NCBI RefSeq assembly: GCF_900114315.1
Contig: NZ_FOSQ01000003.1
Location: forward strand, 1 to 64,000
DNA length: 64,000 nucleotides
From: Falsiroseomonas stagni DSM 19981
GTDB taxonomy: Bacteria > Pseudomonadota > Alphaproteobacteria > Acetobacterales > Acetobacteraceae
Reading direction: 5' to 3'
Shown: positions 48,154 to 58,375 of the stretch, piece after piece
Numbering within the stretch: position 1 is the first letter of the stretch
Layout: every line of letters starts with the position of its first letter
Position numbers and translations under genes: made by a program
The notes under the pieces: model-generated
Told to the model about the DNA's origin: nothing
Databases searched by the model: none
The model's input: the letters and a program-made list of their open reading frames with translations, nothing else

Positions 48154-49071
48154 CTACAGCAGCCGTCCCAGCAGGAACAGCCAGACCGGCAGCGTCAGCA
48201 GCGACAGGGCGTGTTCGCTGGTGGTAATCGCCGCCATCAGCGGCGCATCGCCACCCATGGCGCGGGCCATCACATAGCTCGTCGCCGCCGTCGGCAGGGC
48301 CATGAACAGCACGGCGATCACCGTCGGCATGGGCCCGATGCCCACGGCCGCGCAGAACATCCACGTCACCGCCGGCATCACCACCAGCTTGAGCATGGCC
48401 GTCGCCGCCTGGGTCAGGGGCCGCGCCGAAAGCCCCTGCGGCGTCAGCGCCGCACCCACGCAGAGCAGCCCCAGCGCCACCGAGGCCTGGCCCAGGTTGC
48501 GCACCATCGGCCCGATCCCCGGCGGCAGCCCGCCCAGTGCGGACAGTACGAAGCCCACCAGCACCGCGATGATCAGCGGATTGGCGAAGACCTGGCGCAG
48601 CAGCCGCCAGGGCCGCACCCGCCCCTCCGCACCCAGGGCAAAGGCGATGGTGGAGATCGCCTGCACCACCGGCACGATCAGCCCCGTCGCCACCGCCGCC
48701 AGCGCCAGCCCCGCCTGCCCCCAGACGGCGCCGGCAATCGCGAAGCCCATCAGGTTGTTGAAGCGGATGCCGCCCTGCAGGACGGAGGTCATGGCCGGAT
48801 GCCCCTCCCCCAGCAGGCGGGAGAGCACAACCGCCGCCACCGTGCCGAAGCCCAGCGCGCCCCAGATCGCCACCGCCATGCCGCCCACCGGCAAATTGCC
48901 GAGGTCGACGCCGGACAGAGCGGTCGCCACCAGGCAGGGCAGCAGCACCCAGAAGATCAGCCGCTCCATCCCCGCCCAGACCACATCATTCGGCAGCAGG
49001 TAGCGGCGCAGCACGGCGCCCAGCGCCAGCAGCCCGAAGACGGGGACAAAGGCGTTCAGCCACTGGATCAT
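48154..49071 (-). CDS. AEC-family transporter
   Basis: A 305-residue membrane protein with about ten hydrophobic helices, of the auxin efflux carrier family: FVPVFGLLALGAVLRR at the N-terminus, GGIRFNNLMGFAIAGAVWG in the middle and LFMALPTAATSYVMARAMGG in the conserved Pro-containing C-terminal region. Bacterial members move malate or other organic acids. ATG at 49071 starts the first helix. Confidence 0.88.
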   Translation of the reverse strand: MIQWLNAFVPVFGLLALGAVLRRYLLPNDVVWAGMERLIFWVLLPCLVATALSGVDLGNLPVGGMAVAIWGALGFGTVAAVVLSRLLGEGHPAMTSVLQGGIRFNNLMGFAIAGAVWGQAGLALAAVATGLIVPVVQAISTIAFALGAEGRVRPWRLLRQVFANPLIIAVLVGFVLSALGGLPPGIGPMVRNLGQASVALGLLCVGAALTPQGLSARPLTQAATAMLKLVVMPAVTWMFCAAVGIGPMPTVIAVLFMALPTAATSYVMARAMGGDAPLMAAITTSEHALSLLTLPVWLFLLGRLL

Positions 49072-49111
49072 CGGGGCATGGGGGCGCGCATGCCTCTGTT
49101 TCCCCGAAGCC

Positions 49112-49738
49112 TCACCGCCGCGCCAGCGCCACCACGTAGAGGCAGGGCTGCGTGGCGGAGGGGTTTTCGTAGGCACAATCCGCCGGCGGGCCGAGTGCCA
49201 GGCAATCCCCGGGCTCCAGCCGGTGCGTCACGCGCCCTTCATGGAACAGCAGCGTGCCTTCCAGCAGCCAGACGCATTGCCCGCGCAGCAGGGTGTAGGA
49301 TTCCGCGGGGTAGGGCACCCGCGCGCCAGGCGGCAATTCCACCCGCACCAGCTCCGGATCCGCCCCCGGGGGGGAGAGTTGCCGGCGCAGATACCCCGTG
49401 CCCGGGTCCCGCCAGCGCGCCTGCTCCGCCGCGCGGGCCACCACGCCGCCAGCCGGCGCCGCCTCCGCCCGCGCCAGCAGCGCCGAGAGCGTCAGGCCGA
49501 AGGGGCCGGAGAGGCGCCCGAGCAGCGCCGCCGTCGGGCTCGCCTCCGCCCGTTCCACCTTGCTGATCATGGCGCGGGAGACGCCCGACCGCGCCGCCAG
49601 CTCCGCGATCGACCAGCCCCGCGCCTCCCTCTCCAACCGCAGCCGTTCCGCCAGGCGGCGGGCGGCGTCATCGGGTTGCTGCGGTACGGTGAAATCCGGC
49701 TGCTGCGCCGCAGCAGGATCGTCTTGCATGGTGGACAT
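49112..49738 (-). CDS. XRE-type regulator with C-terminal cupin
   Basis: A 208-residue regulator: helix-turn-helix at about residues 30-80 (LRLEREARGWSIAELAARSGVSRAMISKVERAEASPTAALLGRL), then a cupin domain (ELPPGARVPYPAESYTLLRGQCVWLLEGTL...LEPGDCLALGP) that likely binds a small effector. This PuuR/MqsA-like fold usually controls amino-acid or polyamine genes. It is divergent from the GNAT gene with 38 bp between and may control it. Confidence 0.88.
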   Translation of the reverse strand: MSTMQDDPAAAQQPDFTVPQQPDDAARRLAERLRLEREARGWSIAELAARSGVSRAMISKVERAEASPTAALLGRLSGPFGLTLSALLARAEAAPAGGVVARAAEQARWRDPGTGYLRRQLSPPGADPELVRVELPPGARVPYPAESYTLLRGQCVWLLEGTLLFHEGRVTHRLEPGDCLALGPPADCAYENPSATQPCLYVVALARR

Positions 49739-49776
49739 GCGTCCATCATAGTTTCTTCCGCCTCCCGGAACCAGCC

Positions 49777-50319
49777 ATGACCAGTGACGCCCCTGCCCCC
49801 TTCGATCTCCGACGGCTCGATGCCGCGGGGGCCACGGCCCTGGCGCCGGCGCTGGCCGAGGTGCTGGTGGATTGCGTGGCGGGCGGTGCCTCGGTGAGCT
49901 TCATGCATCCGCTGGACCCCGCCCGGGCACTGGCCTTCTGGCAGGGCGTGGCGGCGGGTGTCGCCGCTGGCGACCGCGCCCTGTTCGTGGCGGAGGAGGC
50001 GGGCGCGGTCCTCGGCACCGTGCAGCTCCTGCTCGGCATGCCGGAGAACCAGCCGCATCGCGGGGAGATCGCCAAGATGCTGGTCCGCCGCACCGCACGC
50101 GGCCGGGGCATCGGCACCGCCCTGATGCGGGCGGCGGAGGCGTTGGCCGTGGAGCAGGGTCGCACCCTGCTGGTGCTGGACACGGCGGAGGGCGGCGAGG
50201 GGGAGCGGCTCTACCGCCGGCTCGGCTGGGTCGCCGTCGGCACCATCCCGCGCTACGCCCTGCACCCCGATGGCCGCCCCTGCGGCAGCACCTTCTTCTA
50301 TCGCGACCTGTCCACGTGA
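49777..50319 (+). CDS. GNAT-family N-acetyltransferase
   Basis: A 180-residue acetyltransferase: VAEEAGAVLGTVQLLLGMPENQPHRGEIAKMLVRRTARGRGIGTALMRAAE holds the acetyl-CoA loop (R-x-x-G-x-G/A), followed by TLLVLDTAEGGEGERLYRRLGWVAVG. The substrate is unknown. Its stop overlaps the GTG start of the small gene behind it. Confidence 0.86.
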   Translation: MTSDAPAPFDLRRLDAAGATALAPALAEVLVDCVAGGASVSFMHPLDPARALAFWQGVAAGVAAGDRALFVAEEAGAVLGTVQLLLGMPENQPHRGEIAKMLVRRTARGRGIGTALMRAAEALAVEQGRTLLVLDTAEGGEGERLYRRLGWVAVGTIPRYALHPDGRPCGSTFFYRDLST

Positions 50320-50537
50320 CCCTGCTGCCCGGCATCGGCCACAATGGCGGCCCGCCGCTGGAGGAGGAACCGGACCCCGGCGGCGGCCGGCTGTTCCTGT
50401 GGAAGCGGGCCCATCGCAAGGCCTGGAAGACGCCGCCGCCCGAGATCGCGCTGCGTCGCCTGGCGCGGGCGGAGGAACTCGGGATTAGCTACCGGGACTA
50501 CACGCTGGAGATCATGGAGCGCGGCAAGTACCTGTAG
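50316..50537 (+). CDS. Small GHNGGPPL-motif protein
   Basis: A 73-residue protein beginning with the motif G-H-N-G-G-P-P-L near residue 8, then a basic segment (WKRAHRKAWKTPPPEIALRRLARAEELGISYRDYTLEIMERGKYL). Small proteins with this N-terminal motif are common in alphaproteobacteria and have no known function. GTG at 50316 shares bases with the GNAT stop (GTGA), indicating coupling. Confidence 0.8.
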   Translation: MTLLPGIGHNGGPPLEEEPDPGGGRLFLWKRAHRKAWKTPPPEIALRRLARAEELGISYRDYTLEIMERGKYL

Positions 50538-50593
50538 GGACTGCCGCGTCGGCCCCCCTCCCGCGGAGCGGTCAGGCGCCCGCCGCGGAGCGG

Positions 50594-51115
50594 TCAAGCG
50601 CCAGCCTGCGCCTCTTCCGTCAGCGGCGCGCCATTGGGGCGCAGCATGGCGCCGCGGGCGATGTCCCGCAGGCAGGCGGCTTCCCCCCGCCGGGCCGTGC
50701 CCACGGCCCGCGCCGCGGCATGGGCCACGCGCATGGAGGGCCGCGGCCCATCCTCCCGATAAAGGATCAGGTCCAGGTGGCACTGCGTCGCCTGGTAGTG
50801 CCAGATCTCGGCATTGCCCTCGGTGCGCCGCAGCCTTGGCTCGCCCAGCCATTGCGTCACGGCCTCCGGCGGCTGGCCGACCAGCTGGCCCGCCAGCGTC
50901 GGCACGCTGCCGGGGGGCGCCGGCCGCGCGACGATGGGCGCCACCGTCGCGGGCTCCGTCCCTTCCCCGCCCGCCGCGGCCGGGCGCGGCGCGATGCCGG
51001 CCAAGCTGGCCTGGTGGGTGGCCAGGGCCTCCTGCAGGACCTGCGCGGTATCGGACGGGCCCTGCGCCACGCAGGCCCCGAGAGGCAGCAGCAGGAGGGG
51101 AAGAAGGCGTCGCAT
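50594..51115 (-). CDS. Predicted lipoprotein of unknown function
   Basis: A 173-residue protein with a lipoprotein signal (LLPLLLLPLGAC), a Pro/Ala-rich linker, and a C-terminal domain with VGQPPEAVTQWLGEPRLRRTEGNAEIWHYQATQCHLDLILY, similar in style to SmpA/BamE-like domains. ATG at 51115 is chosen for the signal; the upstream start at 51145 adds polar residues. It is downstream of the bactofilin gene on the same strand. Function unknown. Confidence 0.75.
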   Translation of the reverse strand: MRRLLPLLLLPLGACVAQGPSDTAQVLQEALATHQASLAGIAPRPAAAGGEGTEPATVAPIVARPAPPGSVPTLAGQLVGQPPEAVTQWLGEPRLRRTEGNAEIWHYQATQCHLDLILYREDGPRPSMRVAHAAARAVGTARRGEAACLRDIARGAMLRPNGAPLTEEAQAGA

Positions 51116-51171
51116 CGTGGCGGGCATCGGCCGGGGCGGGGGCATGATGCCGCCGCCCCGGGCCAGGGGCC

Positions 51172-51861
51172 TCAGCCTTCGGCGTAGGCGCGGGGCGCCG
51201 GGCCGGGGGGAACCTGGGTGTCGCCCAGCATTTCCATGCGGCCGGAGATCTGGCCACCATCCTCGACCATCAGGCGGCGGCAGCGCGCCACGCCGATGAC
51301 GCGGCCCGTGCCGCGGATGACCAGCTGGCCGCGCGCGGTCAGCGTGCCGTCGAAGGTGCCGGCGATCTCGGCATCCTCGACCTGGACCTCACCCTTGAAG
51401 ACGCCGGTCTGGCTGATGGACAGCTCGGTCGCCTGGATCATCTGGCTCTCGACCGTGCCTTCGACGACCAGGCGCTCGGCATCCGCCACCGTGCCCTGCA
51501 GGCTGATGCCGCGGCCGACGACCAGCGTGCGGCGATCCGGCCCACCCGGGCGCGGCGTCGGCATGGTCGGGGCGCCGGGCTGGCCGCCCGGCATCCCGCC
51601 GCCCATGGAACCACCCATGGAACCACCCATCTGGGGCGGCCGCGGCGGAATCGCCGTGCCGGCGGGCGGCGTCGGGCCACCCGGCATGGACGGGGTGGGG
51701 GAGGGGGGCTTCGGCGCGAGGCTCATGGTGGAGGCATCCCTGGAGGGTCGGAACGGAGGTGCGCCCAGATCGGGGTCGCGGGTGGTCGGCACGGTGGCGG
51801 GCTGGGGGTCGGATGGTTCCGCGGCCGGCTTCTCGTCGCGGCGGCGGCCAAAGACATTCAT
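51172..51861 (-). CDS. Bactofilin (polymer-forming cytoskeletal protein)
   Basis: A 229-residue protein with a long Pro/Gly-rich N-terminal region that includes near-perfect G-G-S-M repeats, then a bactofilin beta-helix from about residue 110 to 215 (LVVGRGISLQGTVADAERLVVEGTVESQMIQATELSISQTGVFKGEVQVEDAEIAGTFDG). Bactofilins self-assemble without nucleotides and place cell-wall enzymes. The disordered N-terminus is unusually long. Confidence 0.92.
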   Translation of the reverse strand: MNVFGRRRDEKPAAEPSDPQPATVPTTRDPDLGAPPFRPSRDASTMSLAPKPPSPTPSMPGGPTPPAGTAIPPRPPQMGGSMGGSMGGGMPGGQPGAPTMPTPRPGGPDRRTLVVGRGISLQGTVADAERLVVEGTVESQMIQATELSISQTGVFKGEVQVEDAEIAGTFDGTLTARGQLVIRGTGRVIGVARCRRLMVEDGGQISGRMEMLGDTQVPPGPAPRAYAEG

Positions 51862-52035
51862 GATCGTCCCCCTTCAAGTCCCGGCTTCAATGGCTGCGGC
51901 ATCGGCCCCGCATCGGGTCACCCCGATCCGGTCGCCGGGCGCTTCCCCGCCATGCCCGTGCGCAGCATCCGGCTAACACGCGGGGGCGCGCGGAGACAAC
52001 GGCGGCAAGCCGTCGTCCCGCATTTGTCCACAGAC

Positions 52036-52719
52036 TCATCCCCGGGAATCCGTTGGTTTCGAAGACACATCGCTACGGTGCAGGAGATGCGTCATGGCCG
52101 CCGTGCCGAGCACTGGCACCAGCAGGTTGAGGACCGGCACCGCCGCCATCGCCGCCAGCGCGCCGCCCAGCGTCCAGATGGCGCCGCGGCGCCGGCGGCG
52201 CAGCGCCTCCGCCGCACCGCGATCCATCCGGCGCAGCGCCACGCCCTCGAACAGCCCTTCCCCCAGCCCGATGGCGGCGACGGCCCAGAGGCCGAGGGTG
52301 CCGATCATCGGCAGCAGCAGGGACAAGGGCAGCAGGACCAGCGTCAGCCCCGCCATCTTCGCCGCCAGCACCAGGCCAGCCCAGGCCTGGCTGGTGGCGG
52401 TGGCGCCGGTCGCGGCGGGCAGGGCGGGGTAGTGCCGCCGCTCCACCGCCGCCGCGACGCCATCCAGGAACAGGCCGGACACCGCCAGCAGCAGGGGCAC
52501 GAACAGCCACCAGGCCGCGAAGAGCACCAGGACGCCACCGGCCGCTGCGGCGACACCCGCGAACCAGCCGGTGCCCGCCGCGATGTCCCCCAGGGCCCAG
52601 GAGGCCAGCGCCCCGATGGCCAGCAACCCCGCCAGCGCGCCCGCCGCCCCCAGCAGTACCGGCTTTCGGAAGGCGGGGTCGAACAACTGGTGAAACGCCA
52701 GGACCAGGGCTTTGAGCAT
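52036..52719 (-). CDS. EI24/CysZ-like membrane protein
   Basis: A 227-residue protein with four or more hydrophobic helices. It starts FHQLFDPAFRKPVLLG and has WWLFVPLLLAVSGLFLDGVAAAVERRHYPALP, the pattern of the EI24 domain family. CysZ relatives import sulfate; alphaproteobacterial members are of unknown function. It ends in a charged tail. It is divergent from the adenosine kinase gene. Confidence 0.85.
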   Translation of the reverse strand: MLKALVLAFHQLFDPAFRKPVLLGAAGALAGLLAIGALASWALGDIAAGTGWFAGVAAAAGGVLVLFAAWWLFVPLLLAVSGLFLDGVAAAVERRHYPALPAATGATATSQAWAGLVLAAKMAGLTLVLLPLSLLLPMIGTLGLWAVAAIGLGEGLFEGVALRRMDRGAAEALRRRRRGAIWTLGGALAAMAAVPVLNLLVPVLGTAAMTHLLHRSDVSSKPTDSRG

Positions 52720-52804
52720 GCACCGGGACTAGCGGCGGCGCGCCCCTTCCGGCAACTTCCGGCCACGCTTCCTCCCCTGACGCCTGCGCGAGGTCCCCCG
52801 CCCC

Positions 52805-53797
52805 ATGCCCAACGCCCCCCTGCCCACGCTCGACCTCCTCGGCATCGGCAACGCCATCGTCGATGTGCAGGCCCGGGCGGAGGATGCCTTCCTCACCGCC
52901 CATGGCATGCCGAAGGGCGGCATGGCGCTGATCGATGCGGCGACCGCCGAGGCGATCTACGCCGCCATGGGCCCGGGCGTCGAAAGCTCCGGCGGCTCCG
53001 CCGGCAACACCTGCGCCGTCGCCGCGGCGCTCGGCGCGCGCGTCGGCTACCTCGGCAAGGTGGCGGATGACGGACTTGGAAAAGTCTTCGCCCATGACAT
53101 CCGCGCCGCCGGCGTCCGCTTCCCCACCGCGCCGCTGGTCGGGGGCGCGCCGACCGCGCGCTGCCTGATCCTCGTCTCGCCCGACGGCCAGCGGACGATG
53201 AACACCTTCCTCGGCGCCTGCGTCACCTTCGGGCCCGATGATGTGGATGAGGCCGAAGTGGCCTCCGCCGCCATCACCTACCTCGAGGGCTATCTGTTCG
53301 ACCCCCCCGCCGCCCAGGAAGCCTTTTTCAAGGCCTCCCGGGCTGCTCACGCAGCCGGTCGGAGGATCGCGCTCACGCTGTCCGACGCCTTCTGCGTCGG
53401 CCGCCACCGCGCCGCCTTCCGCGAATTCGTGAAGGAGGAGACCGACATCCTCTTCGCCAATGAGGCCGAGCTGCTCTCCCTGTACGAGACCGAGGATTTC
53501 GACGCCGCCCTCGCCCTGCTGCGGCAGGAGGTGGCGCTGGCCGCCGTGACGCGCAGCGAGAAGGGCAGCGTCGTGATCGCGGGCGCCGAGCGCTTCGACA
53601 TCGCCGCGGTGCCGACCAAGGTCGTGGACACCACCGGCGCGGGCGATGCCTATGCCGCCGGCTTCCTGGCCGGGCTGGCGCACGGCAAGACGCTGCCGGA
53701 ATGCGGCCGCTGGGGCAGCGTGGCGGCGGCGGAGGCCATCAGCCATTTCGGCGCCCGCCCGCAGGCCGACCTGAAGGCGCTCGTCGCGCAGGGCTGA
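52805..53797 (+). CDS. PfkB-family adenosine kinase
   Basis: A 330-residue ribokinase-fold enzyme: LDLLGIGNAIVDVQARAE at the N-terminus, SSGGSAGNTCAVAAALGAR, and the catalytic DTTGAGDAYAAGFLAGLAHG near residue 275. The sequence fits the alphaproteobacterial adenosine kinase branch (ATP-dependent phosphorylation of adenosine to AMP). The sugar or nucleoside specificity is inference. Confidence 0.85.
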   Translation: MPNAPLPTLDLLGIGNAIVDVQARAEDAFLTAHGMPKGGMALIDAATAEAIYAAMGPGVESSGGSAGNTCAVAAALGARVGYLGKVADDGLGKVFAHDIRAAGVRFPTAPLVGGAPTARCLILVSPDGQRTMNTFLGACVTFGPDDVDEAEVASAAITYLEGYLFDPPAAQEAFFKASRAAHAAGRRIALTLSDAFCVGRHRAAFREFVKEETDILFANEAELLSLYETEDFDAALALLRQEVALAAVTRSEKGSVVIAGAERFDIAAVPTKVVDTTGAGDAYAAGFLAGLAHGKTLPECGRWGSVAAAEAISHFGARPQADLKALVAQG

Positions 53798-53867
53798 CCG
53801 CCGAGGGAACCGGCCGGGCCGGGCCGCGGTTCACCGCGGCGGGGGATGCCCCCGCCGGAGAACCGCC

Positions 53868-54494
53868 ATGCCCGCCCGCCTGCCGATCCTGCTCGCCTTC
53901 CTCCTGCTCCTGCCGACGCCGAGCCCGGCGCAGGAGGGTACCGGCGCCGCCGTCACCGCCGGCCGCCCCGCGCCGCCCGCCCTGCCGCACGCGCCATCGC
54001 TGGCGGAGAGCATCGACGACCCCGCCACCCTGCTGCGCCTGGCCGGCCAGATCCTCGGCGCCGGCCGGGGCGGGGAGGCGCTGGACCTGCTGGAGCGCGC
54101 GGAGGCCCGGTTGCTGACACGGTCCGAACTCGCCAGCCGGGCCGACCGGCCCCGGCAGGGGGGCGCGGTCGGGCAGATCGCCGCGGCCCGCGCCGCGCTG
54201 GGGGGCCGGGACCGCCCGGCCGCGATCGCCCATATCGACCAGGCCCTGGCCTGGCTGGAGGGGGAGCCCGTGCCGGCGCCGCTGCCCGAAGTGCCCGCCT
54301 TTTCAACGCCCAACGCCGTGGGGCCTATACCCCTGGCGCAACGCCCGGTGCCCCTGCCCGGCATCGCGCCACAGGACATGCCGGTCGGCGGCACCGCCAG
54401 CCCGCCGGTGCCGATCGGGCCGGATGCCGAATACCCCCGGGCACCTGCCGGCCCCGGCGACATCCCGCCCAGCTCCTCCAAGACGCCGGGCTGA
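53868..54494 (+). CDS. Exported protein of unknown function
   Basis: A 208-residue product with a signal peptide (LPILLAFLLLLPTPSPAQ, cleavage after A-Q near residue 22), a short helical middle (RLAGQILGAGRGGEALDLLERAEARLLTRSE, ALGGRDRPAAIAHIDQALAWL) and a Pro-rich C-terminal half ending GDIPPSSSKTPG. It is 70 bp downstream of the kinase gene. No family is recognised. Confidence 0.7.
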   Translation: MPARLPILLAFLLLLPTPSPAQEGTGAAVTAGRPAPPALPHAPSLAESIDDPATLLRLAGQILGAGRGGEALDLLERAEARLLTRSELASRADRPRQGGAVGQIAAARAALGGRDRPAAIAHIDQALAWLEGEPVPAPLPEVPAFSTPNAVGPIPLAQRPVPLPGIAPQDMPVGGTASPPVPIGPDAEYPRAPAGPGDIPPSSSKTPG

Positions 54495-54709
54495 GGCACC
54501 GCCACGCGGCCGAGCCAACGGGACGTGACCAGGACGCAGGGCTGCCGCCCGGTCCCGGGGCGCGGTTCTTGCTCGCTTTTTCCAGCGCGCGCCCTTATGT
54601 GTGCGCCGCATCAAGTCAAAGGGCCCGCTTTGCGCCTGTGATGGCCGCCGTCCGGCGGTTCGTCCCGGGGCGCCCGGGGTCGGCCCGAACCGGAAGTCGG
54701 ACTGCACCC

Positions 54710-56539
<1,830 letters not shown>

Positions 56540-56562
56540 GCCGGCCTCCCGACCCGACCGGC

Positions 56563-56597
56563 AAGGCGAGGATCCCCGCCGGGATCCTCGCCTTTTT
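56563..56597 (+). terminator. Rho-independent terminator of typA
   Basis: A 14-bp perfect stem (AAGGCGAGGATCCC and GGGATCCTCGCCTT) with a CGCC loop, running into five T residues, 24 bp after the typA stop codon. It is the clearest intrinsic terminator in the window. Confidence 0.95.
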
Positions 56598-56729
56598 CAT
56601 GGCCGCCGTCCGCCATAGGATTCGCCGAAGCCGGCCATCGAAGCTGGCTCTTGGCCGCGGCAGCCCGCCGCGGCGTAGCGTCCGGCGTGAGGGGGCCCAA
56701 TCCGCGGGCCCGCCGCAGGAACGACGATC

Positions 56730-57083
56730 ATGACCTGGCTTGCCAGGGCGCGCCGCGCCCGCACCCCCCGCCGACCCACCAGGCCGGCCCATGCCTGCCA
56801 TCGCTGGTATCCCGATGACGGGGACGATGTGGTGCATGGGGGGCGCGGGATCGATGTCCTCAACCTTCCCTCCCTGACCGCCGCCAGCCTGATCGGCGCG
56901 CTGCGCCTGTCCGGCCGGGGTGATCCGCGGCCGGGGCTTTCCATCCTCATCGGCGCCGATGGCGCGATCACCTTCCCGGACGAGGCCGGGCGGGAGGAAG
57001 CCGTGAGCGGCACCATCGCCATCGAGGGCCGGCGCCTACACTTTTTCGGGATCCGGCGCATCGAGTTCCGGCCCGAGGCGTGA
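56730..57083 (+). CDS. Small protein with one RTX-like repeat
   Basis: A 117-residue protein: a basic N-terminus (RARRARTPRRPTRPAH), then WYPDDGDDVVHGGRGIDVLNL, a single RTX-type calcium-binding repeat, followed by a beta-rich tail (LSILIGADGAITF, GTIAIEGRRLHFFGIRRIEFRPEA). It has no signal peptide. It resembles the end of an RTX protein joined to a short start; it may be a remnant or a genuine small protein. Confidence 0.55.
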   Translation: MTWLARARRARTPRRPTRPAHACHRWYPDDGDDVVHGGRGIDVLNLPSLTAASLIGALRLSGRGDPRPGLSILIGADGAITFPDEAGREEAVSGTIAIEGRRLHFFGIRRIEFRPEA

Positions 57084-57156
57084 TGGCGCGCAGCGCGGGC
57101 CGCGGATGAGGCCCCGTGGTTGACGGATGGGCCCTGCCTCCGCTCCCATCCCGCGC

Positions 57157-57579
57157 ATGGACCCGATCGACGATGCAGCGCTGATGGCGCAGGCCGAGGC
57201 CGCGCGCGGCTTCGCCCATGCCCCCTATTCGCGCTTCCGCGTCGGTGCCGCGCTGCTGGCCGATGGCGGCGCGGTGATCCCGGGCTGCAATGTGGAGAAT
57301 GCCAGCTACGGCGCGACGATCTGCGCGGAGCGGACCGCCGTGGTCGCGGCGGTCGCGGCCGGACATCGGCGCTTCACGGCCATCGCCATCGCCGGGCCCG
57401 CCGGCATTGCGCTCGGCCCCTGCGGGATGTGCCGCCAGGTGCTGTCCGAATTCGCCCCGGACGGTTCGCTGCGCGTGCTGACGCGCGATGCCGCGGGCGC
57501 CATCCACGCCACGACCATCGCCCAGCTGCTGCCCGCCGCCTTCAGCGCGACGGACCTCGCCAGTTCAACCCGGGACTAG
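57157..57579 (+). CDS. cdd: Cytidine deaminase
   Basis: A 140-residue homotetrameric-type cytidine deaminase: FAHAPYSRFRVGAALLADGG, NVENASYGATICAERTAV (zinc Cys and catalytic Glu) and GPCGMCRQVLSEF (two zinc Cys). It converts cytidine and deoxycytidine to uridine forms. ATG at 57157 suits the family start; ATG at 57127 would add ten residues. Confidence 0.92.
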   Translation: MDPIDDAALMAQAEAARGFAHAPYSRFRVGAALLADGGAVIPGCNVENASYGATICAERTAVVAAVAAGHRRFTAIAIAGPAGIALGPCGMCRQVLSEFAPDGSLRVLTRDAAGAIHATTIAQLLPAAFSATDLASSTRD

Positions 57580-57596
57580 GAAGGCGTGGGGGGGGG

Positions 57597-57656
57597 CGCC
57601 CGCGGCGCACCGCCGGAGGAGGTCCGGTTTGGGGGGGGTGCAGCGCGCCGCGGGCG
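57597..57656. repeat. Nested inverted repeat after cdd (element E)
   Basis: A 12-bp inverted repeat (CGCCCGCGGCGC at 57597-57608, GCGCCGCGGGCG at 57645-57656) encloses further pairing: GCACC with GGTGC, and an inner hairpin CCGGA/TCCGG at 57613-57627. The remaining gap up to 57873 is G-rich with short palindromes and no credible gene. It is a different element from the clusters A-D. Confidence 0.6.
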
Positions 57657-57873
57657 GCCAGTCCGCAGGGTGGGGGGCACCCGCTGGACCTGGGGAAATC
57701 CTACACGGATGGGGGGTATACCCCAAGGATATTCCACCAGCGCGCTGCGCGGGGGAGACGCCTCACCCATGTCCCTGACGCACGACGGCATGAAGGCGCG
57801 CTTCATCCAGTGCCGTTTGCGAAACGGCCCGCATCTGCGCCACTATCAACCCAGGCGATGATACGGGACCCGC

Positions 57874-58311
57874 ATGGACACGCGAGACCACGACCAGGCA
57901 GGAGGGGACCGGCCCGGTCAGCATGAAGCCCCGAAGGCGCCCCCGGTGGCGGAAAGGCCCCATCGGCTTCGCATCGATGCCCGTGGCCGGGTCCTGCTGC
58001 CGCCGCCGCTGCGCGCCGCCACCGGGCTGCTGCCCAACCAGCCGCTGCTGGTGGTGCTGCAGGATGACGAGGTGCATGTCTCCCCGGCCGGGGCGGAGAA
58101 GCCGGCCGCCAATATCCGACTGCCGACGCTGGACCGGAAAGGCCGGCTGACACTGCCGGTGCCCATGCGCGGGACGCTCGGCCTGGTGCCGGGTGGCACG
58201 GTCCTGATGCAGCCCGTGCCGCCCGGGATGCGGCTGGTGACGCCCGCCCGGCTGCTCGGCCGGCTGCGAGAGGCGCGGGAATCCCTGACGCGGCACCTCG
58301 AGCGCAGCTGA
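57874..58311 (+). CDS. Protein with two AbrB/SpoVT-like domains
   Basis: A 145-residue protein with two similar halves. Residues 32-71 (LRIDARGRVLLPPPLRAATGLLPNQPLLVVLQDDEVHVSPA) and 82-124 (IRLPTLDRKGRLTLPVPMRGTLGLVPGGTVLMQPVPPGMRLVTP) each follow the swapped-hairpin AbrB/MazE pattern, D-x-x-G-R-(V/L)-x-L-P-x-x-(L/M)-R. It might be a DNA-binding regulator or an antitoxin-like protein, but no toxin gene is adjacent. A leucine-rich basic tail follows. Confidence 0.65.
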   Translation: MDTRDHDQAGGDRPGQHEAPKAPPVAERPHRLRIDARGRVLLPPPLRAATGLLPNQPLLVVLQDDEVHVSPAGAEKPAANIRLPTLDRKGRLTLPVPMRGTLGLVPGGTVLMQPVPPGMRLVTPARLLGRLREARESLTRHLERS

Positions 58312-58375
58312 TCCGCCCCAGGGAAAATGCTTTGGGGACTGGCGGCGCGGCCGCCGACGGGGCGAGAGTGCGCGG

